From Psychroserpens algicola (lineage in GTDB: Bacteria; Bacteroidota; Bacteroidia; Flavobacteriales; Flavobacteriaceae), in contig NZ_JACNMJ010000001.1 in the NCBI RefSeq assembly GCF_014526325.1, positions 434,001-498,000 of the forward strand: DNA of 64,000 nucleotides. Reading direction: 5' to 3'. A program made the position numbers and the translations under genes. This document shows, in pieces, positions 26,381-35,308 of the stretch (position 1 is the stretch's first letter; every line of letters begins with the position of its first letter). Under the pieces are notes generated by a model, which worked only from the letters and a program-made list of their open reading frames with translations, did no database searches and was not told the origin of the DNA.

Positions 26381-26698
26381 TTATAATAAAGAATCAATCG
26401 CGTCTGTATATGCATTTTTAGGAGCAACACCAACCTGACGACCAACAACCTCTCCGTTTTGGAATACCAAAACTGTCGGAATATTACGTACGCCATACTT
26501 AGCAGCAAACTCTTGATTCGCATCAACATCTACTTTACCTACTACAGCTTTACCGTCGTATTCTGTGCTAATTTCATCAATGATAGGTCCAACCATTCTA
26601 CATGGTCCACACCAAGCAGCCCAAAAATCAACCATTACAGGTTTATCACTCTTTAATACTGTTTCTTCAAACGTTGCATCTGTTATTTCTAATGCCAT
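26381..26698 (-). CDS. trxA: Thioredoxin
   Basis: A 105-residue thioredoxin with the redox motif WCGPC (Cys30 and Cys33), the preceding PVMVDFWAAW, the cis-proline loop NIPTVLVFQNG, and the C-terminal helix. It has no signal peptide, so it works in the cytoplasm as a disulfide reductant. It is probably its own unit, with a terminator downstream. Confidence 0.96.
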   Translation of the reverse strand: MALEITDATFEETVLKSDKPVMVDFWAAWCGPCRMVGPIIDEISTEYDGKAVVGKVDVDANQEFAAKYGVRNIPTVLVFQNGEVVGRQVGVAPKNAYTDAIDSLL

Positions 26699-26829
26699 AA
26701 TTATAATATCTATATGTTTAACTTCGTTTTTATTTAATACACAAAATTAGTCAAAAATTTTGCCAAACCTTACATTGTCAGTATTTGTTTTGATTATGAG
26801 CATATTGAACAATTGTATCATAGCCTTTT

Positions 26830-26912
26830 GGGCGCATAAACCAGGCTCTCACTACTCGCTTCCCAACTAAAAAGTTGGGAGAGCTCAAACATACCGTTCC
26901 ATCCTTTGCGCA
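26830..26912 (+). repeat. Flavobacterial intergenic repeat, family A, copy 1
   Basis: Starts GGGCGCATAAACCA, continues GGCTCTCACTACTCGCT, has a central perfect palindrome TCCCAACTAAAAAGTTGGGA (26861-26880), then GAGCTCAAACAT and ends CATCCTTTGCGC. The same order of blocks occurs in the opposite orientation at 41187-41263. The layout resembles GGGCG...TCAATCC...ACGC elements that I recall from other Flavobacteriaceae intergenic regions. Its role is unknown. Confidence 0.8.
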
Positions 26913-26927
26913 AAATTAATTCTAAAT

Positions 26928-26985
26928 GCAACTAAAAAGTTGCGTGTTAATAATTTTCTTTATAATTTAGCAACCACAAAGTTGC
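26928..26985 (+). promoter_or_regulatory. SRPBCC-arsR promoter with two CAAC-N6-GTTG operators
   Basis: Palindromes GCAACTAAAAAGTTGC (26928-26943) and GCAACCACAAAGTTGC (26970-26985) have centres 42 bp apart (four helical turns). Between them lies a promoter-like pair: TTG at 26940-26942 inside the first palindrome, and TATAATTTAG at 26961-26970 touching the second. A winged-helix repressor encoded in the operon is the likely ligand. Confidence 0.65.
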
Positions 26986-27009
26986 ATATTAATCAAAAAA
27001 CAAACAGTC

Positions 27010-27441
27010 ATGAACGATGTCATTACAAAAGAAAAAGTATTTAATCATCCCATAAATAAGGTATGGGATGCCATTTCTAAAGCTGAAGAAATTTCAACGT
27101 GGTTTATTCAGGCCGATTTTAAAGCGCAAAAAGGCTATCAGTACACCTTCACTTCTGAACCTAACGAAAAAGGCTGCACAACCATTAGCGGAACCGTTAA
27201 AGAAGCGCATCCTTATGTTTTAGTATATACATGGATTGTCGCCGACACAAACGTAGAAACAACCGTAACCTGGAAACTAGAATCTGTTGCCGATGGTACT
27301 AAACTACATTTAGAACACTCTGGAATTTCCAATTATGAAGGCGACACAGCTATTGCCATGTTTGAAAGTTTTAATGGTGGATGGGAGAGCTGTATTAACG
27401 GACTTACAACTTATTTAAAACAAGAAGTGAATGCAGGATAA
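27010..27441 (+). CDS. SRPBCC (AHSA1/START-like) domain protein
   Basis: A 143-residue protein with the AHSA1-type SRPBCC pattern: VFNHPINKVWDAISKAEEISTWF near the N-terminus, then YVLVYTWIV, TTVTWKLE, and a C-terminal helix with GGWESCINGLTTYL. The fold makes a hydrophobic cavity; the ligand is unknown. It overlaps the ArsR-type gene by 11 bp, an arrangement common for this pair. Confidence 0.9.
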   Translation: MNDVITKEKVFNHPINKVWDAISKAEEISTWFIQADFKAQKGYQYTFTSEPNEKGCTTISGTVKEAHPYVLVYTWIVADTNVETTVTWKLESVADGTKLHLEHSGISNYEGDTAIAMFESFNGGWESCINGLTTYLKQEVNAG

Positions 27442-27757
27442 AATCACTCAGGTATTTAAAGCTATTGCCGATCCAACAAGGCGTGAGATTTTCCACGCCT
27501 TGGTCATAGCAAGTTCCGCCTTATCAATTACACAAATCGCGAGTCAGTTTGATATGAGCCGACAAGGCGTCACCAAACATATCAAAACCTTAGAAGGTGC
27601 TGGTTTAGTATCCCTCGACACTCAAGGGCGAGAACGCTTTTGTAATGCTAATGCAAAACCGCTTAAAGAAATTAATAAATGGATGACGTTCTATGAGCAA
27701 TTCTGGGATGACTCATTAGAAAACCTAGGCAGTTATTTAGATGATAAAACCTCTTAA
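27431..27757 (+). CDS. ArsR/SmtB-type winged-helix regulator
   Basis: A 108-residue protein with the ArsR pattern: FKAIADPTRREIFHALV, then the recognition region ITQIASQFDMSRQGVTKHIKTLEGAGLV and a wing (LDTQGRERFC). No cysteine-pair metal site is obvious. It probably represses its own operon through the CAAC-N6-GTTG palindromes upstream. It ends 4 bp inside the convergent small membrane protein gene. Confidence 0.92.
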   Translation: MQDKITQVFKAIADPTRREIFHALVIASSALSITQIASQFDMSRQGVTKHIKTLEGAGLVSLDTQGRERFCNANAKPLKEINKWMTFYEQFWDDSLENLGSYLDDKTS

Positions 27758-27927
27758 GATGGTATGGTATCTTGATGCTTTAACTGGAAATAACCATAAA
27801 TTAAACTAGCACCACATACTAAAGTCATCAAATGATCTATAAAGGCATCTCCGTTGAACAATCCGTAAAAGGCTGCAGACAAACCTGCAATACCAACAAA
27901 TAATAACGCATATCTTGTCGCTTTCAT
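27754..27927 (-). CDS. Small membrane protein (57 aa)
   Basis: The frame from ATG 27927 to TAA 27754-27756 encodes MKATRYALLFVGIAGLSAAF and continues for 57 residues in all. There are two hydrophobic segments (about 6-21 and 32-47) joined by a polar loop (GLFNGDAFIDH) and a polar tail ending DTIPS. Gene-like features are the tail-to-tail 4-bp overlap with arsR and the absence of a competing gene in this gap. No family recognised. Confidence 0.6.
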   Translation of the reverse strand: MKATRYALLFVGIAGLSAAFYGLFNGDAFIDHLMTLVCGASLIYGYFQLKHQDTIPS

Positions 27928-27981
27928 ATCTGTAATTGATTTACTTTTTGATAGGTAGCGATTTAGAGGATATTGTTACAT

Positions 27982-30900
27982 TTAATTCAACTTATACATC
28001 ACATCGTTGCTTTCTAATTCCTGTAGCAATTCTTGAGAAATCTTGATTTTTTGCTTACGACTCGGCATGTTTAGTTTAATTTTTTCAAGATTGTCATAAA
28101 TCACAAAATTAAGTGCTTTGTCACCTTGATGTATTCTAAATAAATCTTTAAGAGCCGTAATACGTTCTTGCTGTAAGTCCTTTATATTTAATTGTATTGA
28201 TAGCTTTTTTGCATATGTATCCATGACATCATGAAGTAGTTGAAAACTATTAAACTGTAATCTTGGATCACTCTTTTTTCCTGTATCTCTATTTACCCAG
28301 CCTTCTCTAATAAAAGCTTTTACATATACAAAACTGTTTTTTACCAAAAAGTGTCGGTACTTGAGGTACTCTTCTCCAAATATCCTAAACTCATAACTAT
28401 CGGTATAATCTTCAACCATAAACAAAGCCCAGCCTTTACCTTGTTTACTCACACGATGTTGTACATCGGTAACAACACCTCCAAAGGTGATTTCACGATT
28501 GACATAGTTTTCCAACTCGTTAAAAAGTGCCAGATTTCCATTACAAAAGGTTTTCATTTCTACTTTAAAATCATCTAAAGGATGACCAGAAATATAGACA
28601 CCAACAACTTCCTTTTCCTGAGCTAATTTTTCCATAGTTCCCCATTCTTCACATGGAGGAACAACAGGCTCAGCAATTTGAACTTCACTGGTAGCTCCAA
28701 ACAAACTCACCTGTGCCGAATTCTCGTTTTCCTGGTGTTTTGCTCCATATTTGATGGCTTTTTCTAAAAAGGTAATGCCATCACCATCATCATGGAAATA
28801 TTGAGCACGATGGGTATCTCCAAATCCGTCAAAACCTCCAGCCAAAGCTAAATTTTCAAAGGCTTTTTTATTAGCAGCCCGCAAATCGATACGTTTGGCC
28901 AAATCAAAAATCGATTTATAATGACCGTCTTTTTTACGATTTTCAACTATGGTCATTACAGCGCCATGTCCAACACCTTTAATCGCTCCCATTCCAAAAC
29001 GAACCGCATAATCTTGATTTACCGAAAACTTATAATATGACTCATTAACATCAGGTCCTAAAACATCTAAACGCATGCGTTTACACTCTTCCATAAAGAA
29101 GGTGACCTGCTTAATATCGTTCATATTGTTAGATAGAACGGCAGCCATATATTCGGCAGGATAATGTGCCTTTAAATAAGCGGTTTGATAAGCAATCCAT
29201 GCATAACAAGTAGAGTGCGATTTATTAAAGGCATAACTAGCAAAGGCTTCCCAGTCTTTCCAGACTTTTTCTAAAATTTTAGCATCATGGCCATTCGCAC
29301 TAGCCTGCTCAATAAACTTTGGCTTCATTTTATCCAAAACCGCAATTTGCTTTTTACCCATAGCTTTACGCAAAACATCGGCTTCACCTTTTGTAAAACC
29401 AGCAAGCTTTTGAGACAAAAGCATCACCTGCTCCTGGTATACTGTAATTCCGTAAGTTTCTTTGAGATACTCTTCCATTGCTGGTAAATCGTAAGCAATC
29501 TCCTCGTCACCATGTTTTCGTCTGGTAAAACTCGGAATGTATTCCATAGGTCCCGGACGATACAATGCGTTCATAGCAATAAGATCCTCAAAAACTGTTG
29601 GTTTTAACTCTTTTAAATGCTTTTGCATTCCGGGAGATTCATATTGAAATACACCAACCGTTTCTCCTCTTTGGAATAACGCATAGGTTTTTTCATCATC
29701 TAACGGAAAGCTATCTGGATCAAGCTCAATACCGTGTTTTGCTTTCACAATTTTAACGGTATCTTTAATTAAGGTTAAGGTCTTTAATCCTAAGAAATCC
29801 ATTTTTAACAATCCAGCATCCTCAACCACCGAGTTATCAAATTGAGTGACATACAAATCTGAATCTTTTGCTGTTGCCACAGGGACAAACTTAGTAATAT
29901 CATCGGGTGTGATAATCACACCACAGGCATGAATACCTGTATTTCGAACAGAGCCTTCCAGTGTTCTGGCCAGATTTACCGTTTCAGATTCTAAATCGCT
30001 ACCATCTGCAATATTGAGGAGTTGATTAACTTTTTCTAAATCTTCAGCTCTAAATTTCTTCCCTAATTCCTTTTCATCTAGACCAAAAATTTTATTGAGT
30101 TTAGACATGGTCGGAATCAACTTAGCAATTCTATCGGCATCAAATAAAGGTAAATCTAAAACCCTTGCCGTATCTCTAATAGATGACTTTGCGGCCATGG
30201 TTCCGTAGGTAATAATTTGAGCGACCTGATTACTGCCGTATTTTTTAATCACATAATCCATAACACGACTACGACCTTCATCATCAAAATCGATATCAAT
30301 ATCTGGCATGCTTACACGATCTGGATTTAAAAAACGCTCAAAAAGCAAATCATACTTTAAAGGGTCGATATTTGTAATCCAAAGACAATAGGCAACTACC
30401 GAACCAGCTGCCGAACCACGTCCAGGTCCAACCGACACATCCATATTTCTTGCCTCTCTAATAAAATCTTCAACTATTAAAAAGTAACCAGGATATCCCG
30501 TGTTTTCAATAACACTCAGTTCAAAATCAAGACGTTCTATGACTTCTTCAGAAAGTTCTTCACCATAACGTTTTTTAGCACCTTGATAGGTTAAATGTTT
30601 TAAGTAAGCATTTTCTCCACGTTTTCCGCCATCGTCTAAATCGGCTGCATCTTTAAATTCTTCTGGAATATCAAAAGCAGGTAATAATACATCACGAGCC
30701 AATTGAAAGGCTTCAACTTTATCAACAACTTCCTGAATATTAATAATGGCTTCAGGAATGTCTCTGAAAAGTGCTTTCATCTCTTCCGAAGACTTAAAAT
30801 AGTACTCCTGATTTGGTAAGCCATAGCGATAGCCGCGACCTCTTCCAATAGGAGTTGCTTGTTTTTCACCGTCTTTTACACATAGTAAAATATCATGAGC

Positions 30901-32370
30901 ATTGGCATCATCTTGATGGCAATAATACGTATTGTTGGTAGCAACGAGTTTCACATCATGCTTTTGAGCAAGCTTAATTAATACTGGGTTAACACGGTTT
31001 TCATCCTCTTGATCGTGTCGCATAAGTTCTACATAAAGATCATCTCCAAATGTAGATTTCCACCATATTAAAGCTTCTTCGGCTTGATTTTCTCCAACAT
31101 TTAATACTTTGCTTGGCACTTCACCATACAGGTTTCCTGTCAAACAAATTAAATCGTCTTTATACTGTTCAATGAGCTTTTTGTCAATTCGCGGTAAGTA
31201 GTAAAACCCATCTACGAAAGCATGAGATGACAACTTTGCTAAATTGTGATATCCGTTTTTGTTTTTAGCAATAAGAACAATTTGGTAGCCATTATCTTTT
31301 CTAGTCTTATCGGTATGATTTTCACACACAAAAAACTCACAACCTAAAATTGGCTTAATTTCTCTTAAGTTAGATTGTTCGCCTTTAGCTTCTGCTTCTG
31401 AAATTTTAGCTTTAACCGATTTGTTATGATTGTTAACAGCTTTTACAAAGTGAAAAGCTCCCATCATATTAGCATGATCGGTAAGTGCCACAGCTGGCAT
31501 ATTGTGCTCTGCTGCTACAGCTACTAAATCTGTAATACTAATTGTAGATTGTAATACTGAAAACTGAGAATGATTATGAAGATGAACAAAATCGACGGTT
31601 TTTAAATCTGAAATGTTCTCTTTTATTTCAGCTTCTGAAATATCATTAGTTTGAAGCTTTTGGAGTCGCTCATTTATTTTAGCACTTTCTCTTTTGAGAT
31701 TGATATGCCGTAACCCGATAAGTTGGATGGGTTGAGGATTCGCCTTATTGAAGTTTTCAAAGTAGTTTGGCTGAACATCTAATTGTTCTTTGGTATACTC
31801 CCCTAATCTAACCAATTCAAAAAAGCAACGTGTTGTGGCTTCAACATCGGCTGTCGCATTGTGAGCTTCGGCAAAAGGAATGTTAAATAAATGCTGGTGT
31901 AATTCGGTTAAGGTAGGAAGTTTAAACTTTCCGCCTCGTCCACCAGGAATTTGACAAAGCTCTGCTGTATGTTCTGTACAGGTATCTAAAACCTGAAGCT
32001 CCTGAAGTTGATTAGCAATATCTTCTCTTACAAATTCGGCTCCCATAATATTGAGATCGAAGGTCACATTTTGACCAACTACAAATTTGGTTTTAGATAA
32101 TGCGTCATTAAATTTTTCTAATACCTCTTGAAGTGGCACACCTTGCTCTTGAGCTAATTCGGTAGAGATTCCATGAATCTTCTCAGCATCATAAGGGATG
32201 TTAAATCCTTCAGGCTGCACTAAATAATCCTGATGATCGATACAGTGTCCCATCGCGTCATGAAGTTGCCATGCAATTTGTATGCATCTTGGCCAATTAT
32301 CAACATCTGTAATTGGTGCATCCCAGCGTTTAGGTAGTCCTGTGGTCTCGGTATCAAAAATTAAATACAT
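27982..32370 (-). CDS. dnaE: DNA polymerase III alpha subunit with fused N-terminal exonuclease
   Basis: A 1462-residue protein. Residues 1-190 are a DEDDh 3'-5' exonuclease (FDTETTGLP with Asp6 and Glu8; VGQNVTFDLNIMGAEF; HNATADVEAT). The PHP domain begins near 262 (FVHLHNHSQFSVL, ALTDHANMMGAFHF). The polymerase catalytic motif PDIDIDFDDEGR lies near 690, GPGRGSAAGS is intact, and a C-terminal OB domain (ITFGGVVTDVQHRVSKQGKGWALFMVED) follows. It is the replicative polymerase, carrying its own proofreading domain rather than relying only on a separate epsilon subunit. Confidence 0.97.
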   Translation of the reverse strand: MYLIFDTETTGLPKRWDAPITDVDNWPRCIQIAWQLHDAMGHCIDHQDYLVQPEGFNIPYDAEKIHGISTELAQEQGVPLQEVLEKFNDALSKTKFVVGQNVTFDLNIMGAEFVREDIANQLQELQVLDTCTEHTAELCQIPGGRGGKFKLPTLTELHQHLFNIPFAEAHNATADVEATTRCFFELVRLGEYTKEQLDVQPNYFENFNKANPQPIQLIGLRHINLKRESAKINERLQKLQTNDISEAEIKENISDLKTVDFVHLHNHSQFSVLQSTISITDLVAVAAEHNMPAVALTDHANMMGAFHFVKAVNNHNKSVKAKISEAEAKGEQSNLREIKPILGCEFFVCENHTDKTRKDNGYQIVLIAKNKNGYHNLAKLSSHAFVDGFYYLPRIDKKLIEQYKDDLICLTGNLYGEVPSKVLNVGENQAEEALIWWKSTFGDDLYVELMRHDQEDENRVNPVLIKLAQKHDVKLVATNNTYYCHQDDANAHDILLCVKDGEKQATPIGRGRGYRYGLPNQEYYFKSSEEMKALFRDIPEAIINIQEVVDKVEAFQLARDVLLPAFDIPEEFKDAADLDDGGKRGENAYLKHLTYQGAKKRYGEELSEEVIERLDFELSVIENTGYPGYFLIVEDFIREARNMDVSVGPGRGSAAGSVVAYCLWITNIDPLKYDLLFERFLNPDRVSMPDIDIDFDDEGRSRVMDYVIKKYGSNQVAQIITYGTMAAKSSIRDTARVLDLPLFDADRIAKLIPTMSKLNKIFGLDEKELGKKFRAEDLEKVNQLLNIADGSDLESETVNLARTLEGSVRNTGIHACGVIITPDDITKFVPVATAKDSDLYVTQFDNSVVEDAGLLKMDFLGLKTLTLIKDTVKIVKAKHGIELDPDSFPLDDEKTYALFQRGETVGVFQYESPGMQKHLKELKPTVFEDLIAMNALYRPGPMEYIPSFTRRKHGDEEIAYDLPAMEEYLKETYGITVYQEQVMLLSQKLAGFTKGEADVLRKAMGKKQIAVLDKMKPKFIEQASANGHDAKILEKVWKDWEAFASYAFNKSHSTCYAWIAYQTAYLKAHYPAEYMAAVLSNNMNDIKQVTFFMEECKRMRLDVLGPDVNESYYKFSVNQDYAVRFGMGAIKGVGHGAVMTIVENRKKDGHYKSIFDLAKRIDLRAANKKAFENLALAGGFDGFGDTHRAQYFHDDGDGITFLEKAIKYGAKHQENENSAQVSLFGATSEVQIAEPVVPPCEEWGTMEKLAQEKEVVGVYISGHPLDDFKVEMKTFCNGNLALFNELENYVNREITFGGVVTDVQHRVSKQGKGWALFMVEDYTDSYEFRIFGEEYLKYRHFLVKNSFVYVKAFIREGWVNRDTGKKSDPRLQFNSFQLLHDVMDTYAKKLSIQLNIKDLQQERITALKDLFRIHQGDKALNFVIYDNLEKIKLNMPSRKQKIKISQELLQELESNDVMYKLN

Positions 32371-32488
32371 GTAATTCTATTTCAATTTTAGTTGAATTCT
32401 TTAGCTAAAAGAATCAAAAAGTAAGTCAATAAAATTACGAAGAAACTCGGCTTTTTTAAAAGGAAAGTTATAAACAGTTTTAAACAAA

Positions 32489-32516
32489 AAAAGTCAGCTT
32501 ATAAAAGCTGACTTTT
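32489..32516 (-). terminator. Terminator after the DUF2383 gene
   Basis: A perfect 12-bp stem (AAAAGTCAGCTT / AAGCTGACTTTT) with ATAA loop, 20 bp beyond the stop of the minus-strand gene. Confidence 0.9.
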
Positions 32517-32535
32517 AACTATTAACTTATAGGTA

Positions 32536-32985
32536 TTAGGATACTAATTCCTCATGAACTTTCTCTGTATTAATTGCTGATTGAATTGCATTTCTATGTT
32601 TCAATAGCATACGATCAATTGTTGGAGGCAAATTAGGCTCGTTAATCAGTTCGTTATAAACTTCTAAACTTGCTTCCTCACCGCGAATAGCCTCTTCTAA
32701 AACCGGCTCTTCACTATTAGAACTGAACGTCGATTTTAAAGTCGTCCAATTACGATGCATTGTACCTTTAAAACTACCTGAATCTTCTGGGATTTCTCCA
32801 TATTGTAAGATTTCGGTTCTCAACTCCTTAGCAAATTCGCTTCGCTCTGAAGCCCTTCGTTTAAAAAACATTTTTAATTTATCACTTTCAACATTATTAA
32901 TGGCATTTAAATACCCTTTCTCGGCATCATAGTTTTTTACTAATAATTCATTTAACTTGTTTGAAATTTTTTCTGAATACTTCAT
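32536..32985 (-). CDS. PA2169/DUF2383 family four-helix-bundle protein
   Basis: Start at 32985 (MKYSEKISNKLNELLVKNYD) chosen over 33042. The 149-residue protein forms a helical ferritin-like bundle with regularly spaced Glu and His (YDAEKGY, ERSEFAKELRTEI, LEEAIRGEEASLEVYNEL, LKHRNAIQSAINTE), typical of PA2169/DUF2383. Members are stress-linked in some bacteria. The gene has its own terminator and is probably monocistronic. Confidence 0.85.
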   Translation of the reverse strand: MKYSEKISNKLNELLVKNYDAEKGYLNAINNVESDKLKMFFKRRASERSEFAKELRTEILQYGEIPEDSGSFKGTMHRNWTTLKSTFSSNSEEPVLEEAIRGEEASLEVYNELINEPNLPPTIDRMLLKHRNAIQSAINTEKVHEELVS

Positions 32986-33129
32986 ATTATCTTTTACATT
33001 TTTAAATTTCAATACCTTCTTTTGGGATGCGTATTGTTTCACATCTTGTTATATATAGTATACTAAAAATTGTAGGAAAAATCAAACAAATTAACATCTT
33101 TAACAAAGACTTAAGACTATTTAACAAAA

Positions 33130-33156
33130 AAACCCAGACAACTGTTGTCTGGGTTT
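33130..33156 (-). terminator. Terminator after the calcium-repeat lipoprotein
   Basis: A near-perfect inverted repeat AAACCCAGACAAC-T-GTTGTCTGGGTTT, 28 bp past the stop, with T-rich flanks on both sides. Confidence 0.88.
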
Positions 33157-33183
33157 CATATTATAATCGTTTATAGCAGATAA

Positions 33184-34497
33184 TTACATATCATCTAAAT
33201 AGTCTGGCAATCCATCCATGTCTGTGTCTAATGCATCAGCAGGATCTCCATCAAGGTTAGGATCGGCATTTTCATTGATGGTTAAAATAGTATCATCATC
33301 ATCATCGGTATCTAAATAATTAGGAATCCCATCGCCATCAGTATCACCTGGTTCAAATTGTGTAAACAGTCCGTCACCATCATCATCATTATCTAAATAA
33401 TCTACATCAGTATCACCATCAGTATCGATTGGATTTCCATCAGCATCTTTAGCTTCATCTATAGTTAAAACACCGTCACCATCATCGTCATCATCAAGAT
33501 AATTAGCAATCCCGTCATTATCTGTATCATCATTTGTTAAATCACCATCACCATCAAAGTCTTCAAAAGCATTTGGTACGCCATCATTATCATCATCACC
33601 GCAATCTAAATTATCTAGAGCCAATTGAATACTTCCATCGTCATCTCCACAAGTTTCTAATTGTTGTTCTAAGTAAAATCTATAATTATCACAAGCTACA
33701 GCGTAGTTAGCAATAGTTGCTGCTTCGATAGCTGCTTGTGCTGTATTTCTGTTTTGTGTAGCGAAAGTACATCTAAACGGACACACGTTTAATTCATCTA
33801 TAGCTTGCTGAAGTTCACCATCTAAATCACCACAATAGTCACGTTGAACTCTTAGAGCTTCTCTGTACGTATTACAAGTACTTTGGTAAGTATCTTGATC
33901 TATATATTCTAAACTAGGATCAAAAGAAGCCAGCCAATTCGCTCTTGCTTCAAGTGCAATTTCTTCGGTATCATCACAAGTTATCACTACAGCAGGAATA
34001 CTTCCAGACACTAATGGAACTCTATAAAAGATTCCACCAGTTATTGGATCTTGTTCTGTAATGCCTCCAAAATTTATCACATTTAAGCCAGATTCATCAA
34101 AAGCATTAAATTCAAAACTACCAGTAAATGTATTGTTATTAATTTCATCCAATTTCACAAAGCCGTATTCAGGATATATTGAGACTGTTGGATCAGGTCT
34201 GTTATTCGTAGAGTAAACCGTTCCGTTAGCATCGACATAACGTCCTTCCATAGAATTCACGTCACCAAGAATATAAGTTCCAACAGCAACCGAAGGTATT
34301 GTAAGCGAAACTGTTTCTACATTATTTCCGGCATTGATTGTTAAATATCCGTTTTCATCGATAGATGCGTTAGTAAATTCAGCTTTCCAAAGCACTTCAT
34401 TTCTATTGCCTTGAAATGCAGGCGAGTTGAATTCTACTTCATCACCACAGCTTACTAAAGTTAATACAGTTATAAAAAGTACAGCTAATCTTTTCAT
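33184..34497 (-). CDS. Lipoprotein with thrombospondin type 3 calcium-binding repeats
   Basis: A 437-residue protein with a lipobox signal (MKRLAVLFITVLTLVSC). Residues 25-170 form a beta-rich domain. Residues 170-300 carry three helical pairs with conserved cysteines (TCNTYREALRVQRDYCGD, VACDNYRFYLEQQLETCGDD). From about 300 to the end are tandem Asp-rich loops of the DxDxDGxxDxxD type (DFDGDGDLTNDDTDNDGIANY and following), which bind calcium in thrombospondin type 3 domains. It is likely cell-surface exposed. Confidence 0.88.
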   Translation of the reverse strand: MKRLAVLFITVLTLVSCGDEVEFNSPAFQGNRNEVLWKAEFTNASIDENGYLTINAGNNVETVSLTIPSVAVGTYILGDVNSMEGRYVDANGTVYSTNNRPDPTVSIYPEYGFVKLDEINNNTFTGSFEFNAFDESGLNVINFGGITEQDPITGGIFYRVPLVSGSIPAVVITCDDTEEIALEARANWLASFDPSLEYIDQDTYQSTCNTYREALRVQRDYCGDLDGELQQAIDELNVCPFRCTFATQNRNTAQAAIEAATIANYAVACDNYRFYLEQQLETCGDDDGSIQLALDNLDCGDDDNDGVPNAFEDFDGDGDLTNDDTDNDGIANYLDDDDDGDGVLTIDEAKDADGNPIDTDGDTDVDYLDNDDDGDGLFTQFEPGDTDGDGIPNYLDTDDDDDTILTINENADPNLDGDPADALDTDMDGLPDYLDDM

Positions 34498-34611
34498 TGC
34501 TTTATTTTTCTACCTCAAAATATAAAGAGGTACATTTTAGGTTAAACATAACGTTTTAGAACTCCCAAAAGTATAATAAAATTTCAATATGTCTTAATTT
34601 GAAATAAAATG

Positions 34612-34640
34612 TTGAGAATTAAATTATTGTATTATCTTTG
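34612..34640 (+). promoter_or_regulatory. Promoter of the rpsP operon
   Basis: A -7 box TATCTTTG (34633-34640) exactly matches TAnnTTTG, with TTG at 34612-34614 about 18 bp upstream. The rpsP ATG is 49 bp downstream. Confidence 0.8.
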
Positions 34641-34688
34641 CGCCTCATTAATAATCGAGGTCGAGAACCTCACAAATTAATTACACAT

Positions 34689-35204
34689 ATGCCTGTAAAA
34701 ATTAGATTACAAAGACACGGTAAAAAAGGGAAACCTTATTATTGGATCGTTGCAGCAGATGCAAGATCAAAAAGAGATGGTAAATACTTAGAAAAATTAG
34801 GTGCTTACAATCCAAACACTAATCCAGCAACTATTGAATTAAATGTTGATGGAGCAGTACAATGGCTACAAAATGGTGCACAACCAACTGACACAGCCAG
34901 AGCAATTTTATCTTACAAAGGTGCATTGCTTAAAAACCACTTAGCTGGTGGAGTTACTAAAGGTGCTTTAACTGAAGAGCAAGCAGAAGCTAAATTTAAT
35001 GCTTGGTTAGAAGATAAAGCTGCTAAAGTACAAGCTAAAGAAGCTGGATTATCTGATGCTCAAGCGAAAGCTAAAGCTGAAGCATTAGCAGCTGAAAAAG
35101 CTGTCAACGAAGCTAGAATTGCAGCCGCAGCTCCTGTTGTTGAAGAAGCAACTGAAGAAGCTGAAGGTGAAGGTGAAGTTACAGCTTCAAACGAAGAAGA
35201 ATAG
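34689..35204 (+). CDS. rpsP: 30S ribosomal protein S16
   Basis: The ATG at 34689 starts MPVKIRLQRHGKKGKPYYWIV, the S16 signature; an upstream TTG within the promoter is excluded. The S16 core covers about 80 residues. The protein then continues to 171 residues with a Lys/Glu/Ala-rich helical tail and an acidic end (EEATEEAEGEGE). Such tails are common in Bacteroidota S16. First gene of rpsP-rimM-trmN6; there is no trmD here, unlike in many Proteobacteria. A terminator directly follows. Confidence 0.97.
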   Translation: MPVKIRLQRHGKKGKPYYWIVAADARSKRDGKYLEKLGAYNPNTNPATIELNVDGAVQWLQNGAQPTDTARAILSYKGALLKNHLAGGVTKGALTEEQAEAKFNAWLEDKAAKVQAKEAGLSDAQAKAKAEALAAEKAVNEARIAAAAPVVEEATEEAEGEGEVTASNEEE

Positions 35205-35226
35205 AAATTTATTTTTTTATACTTTT

Positions 35227-35253
35227 AAACTCCGATACGCTGTGTCGGAGTTT
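35227..35253 (+). terminator. Terminator after rpsP
   Basis: Stem AAACTCCGA / TCGGAGTTT with a 9-nt loop, followed by more T. It probably attenuates rather than fully separates rpsP from rimM. Confidence 0.85.
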
Positions 35254-35308
35254 TTTAGTTTTATAACTTATATGTTCCAATACTTAGGAAAATAAAATTA
35301 CACGCTAC

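Noticed and set aside
26861-26880. Perfect palindrome as an intrinsic terminator of a plus-strand gene
   Set aside because: No plus-strand gene ends there and no T run follows; it belongs to the intergenic repeat, possibly doubling as an operator.
33200-33560. Asp-rich repeated DNA (GATGAT/ATCATC-like) as a tandem DNA repeat
   Set aside because: The repetition follows from the thrombospondin type 3 protein repeats and varies at the codon level; it is not an independent DNA repeat.
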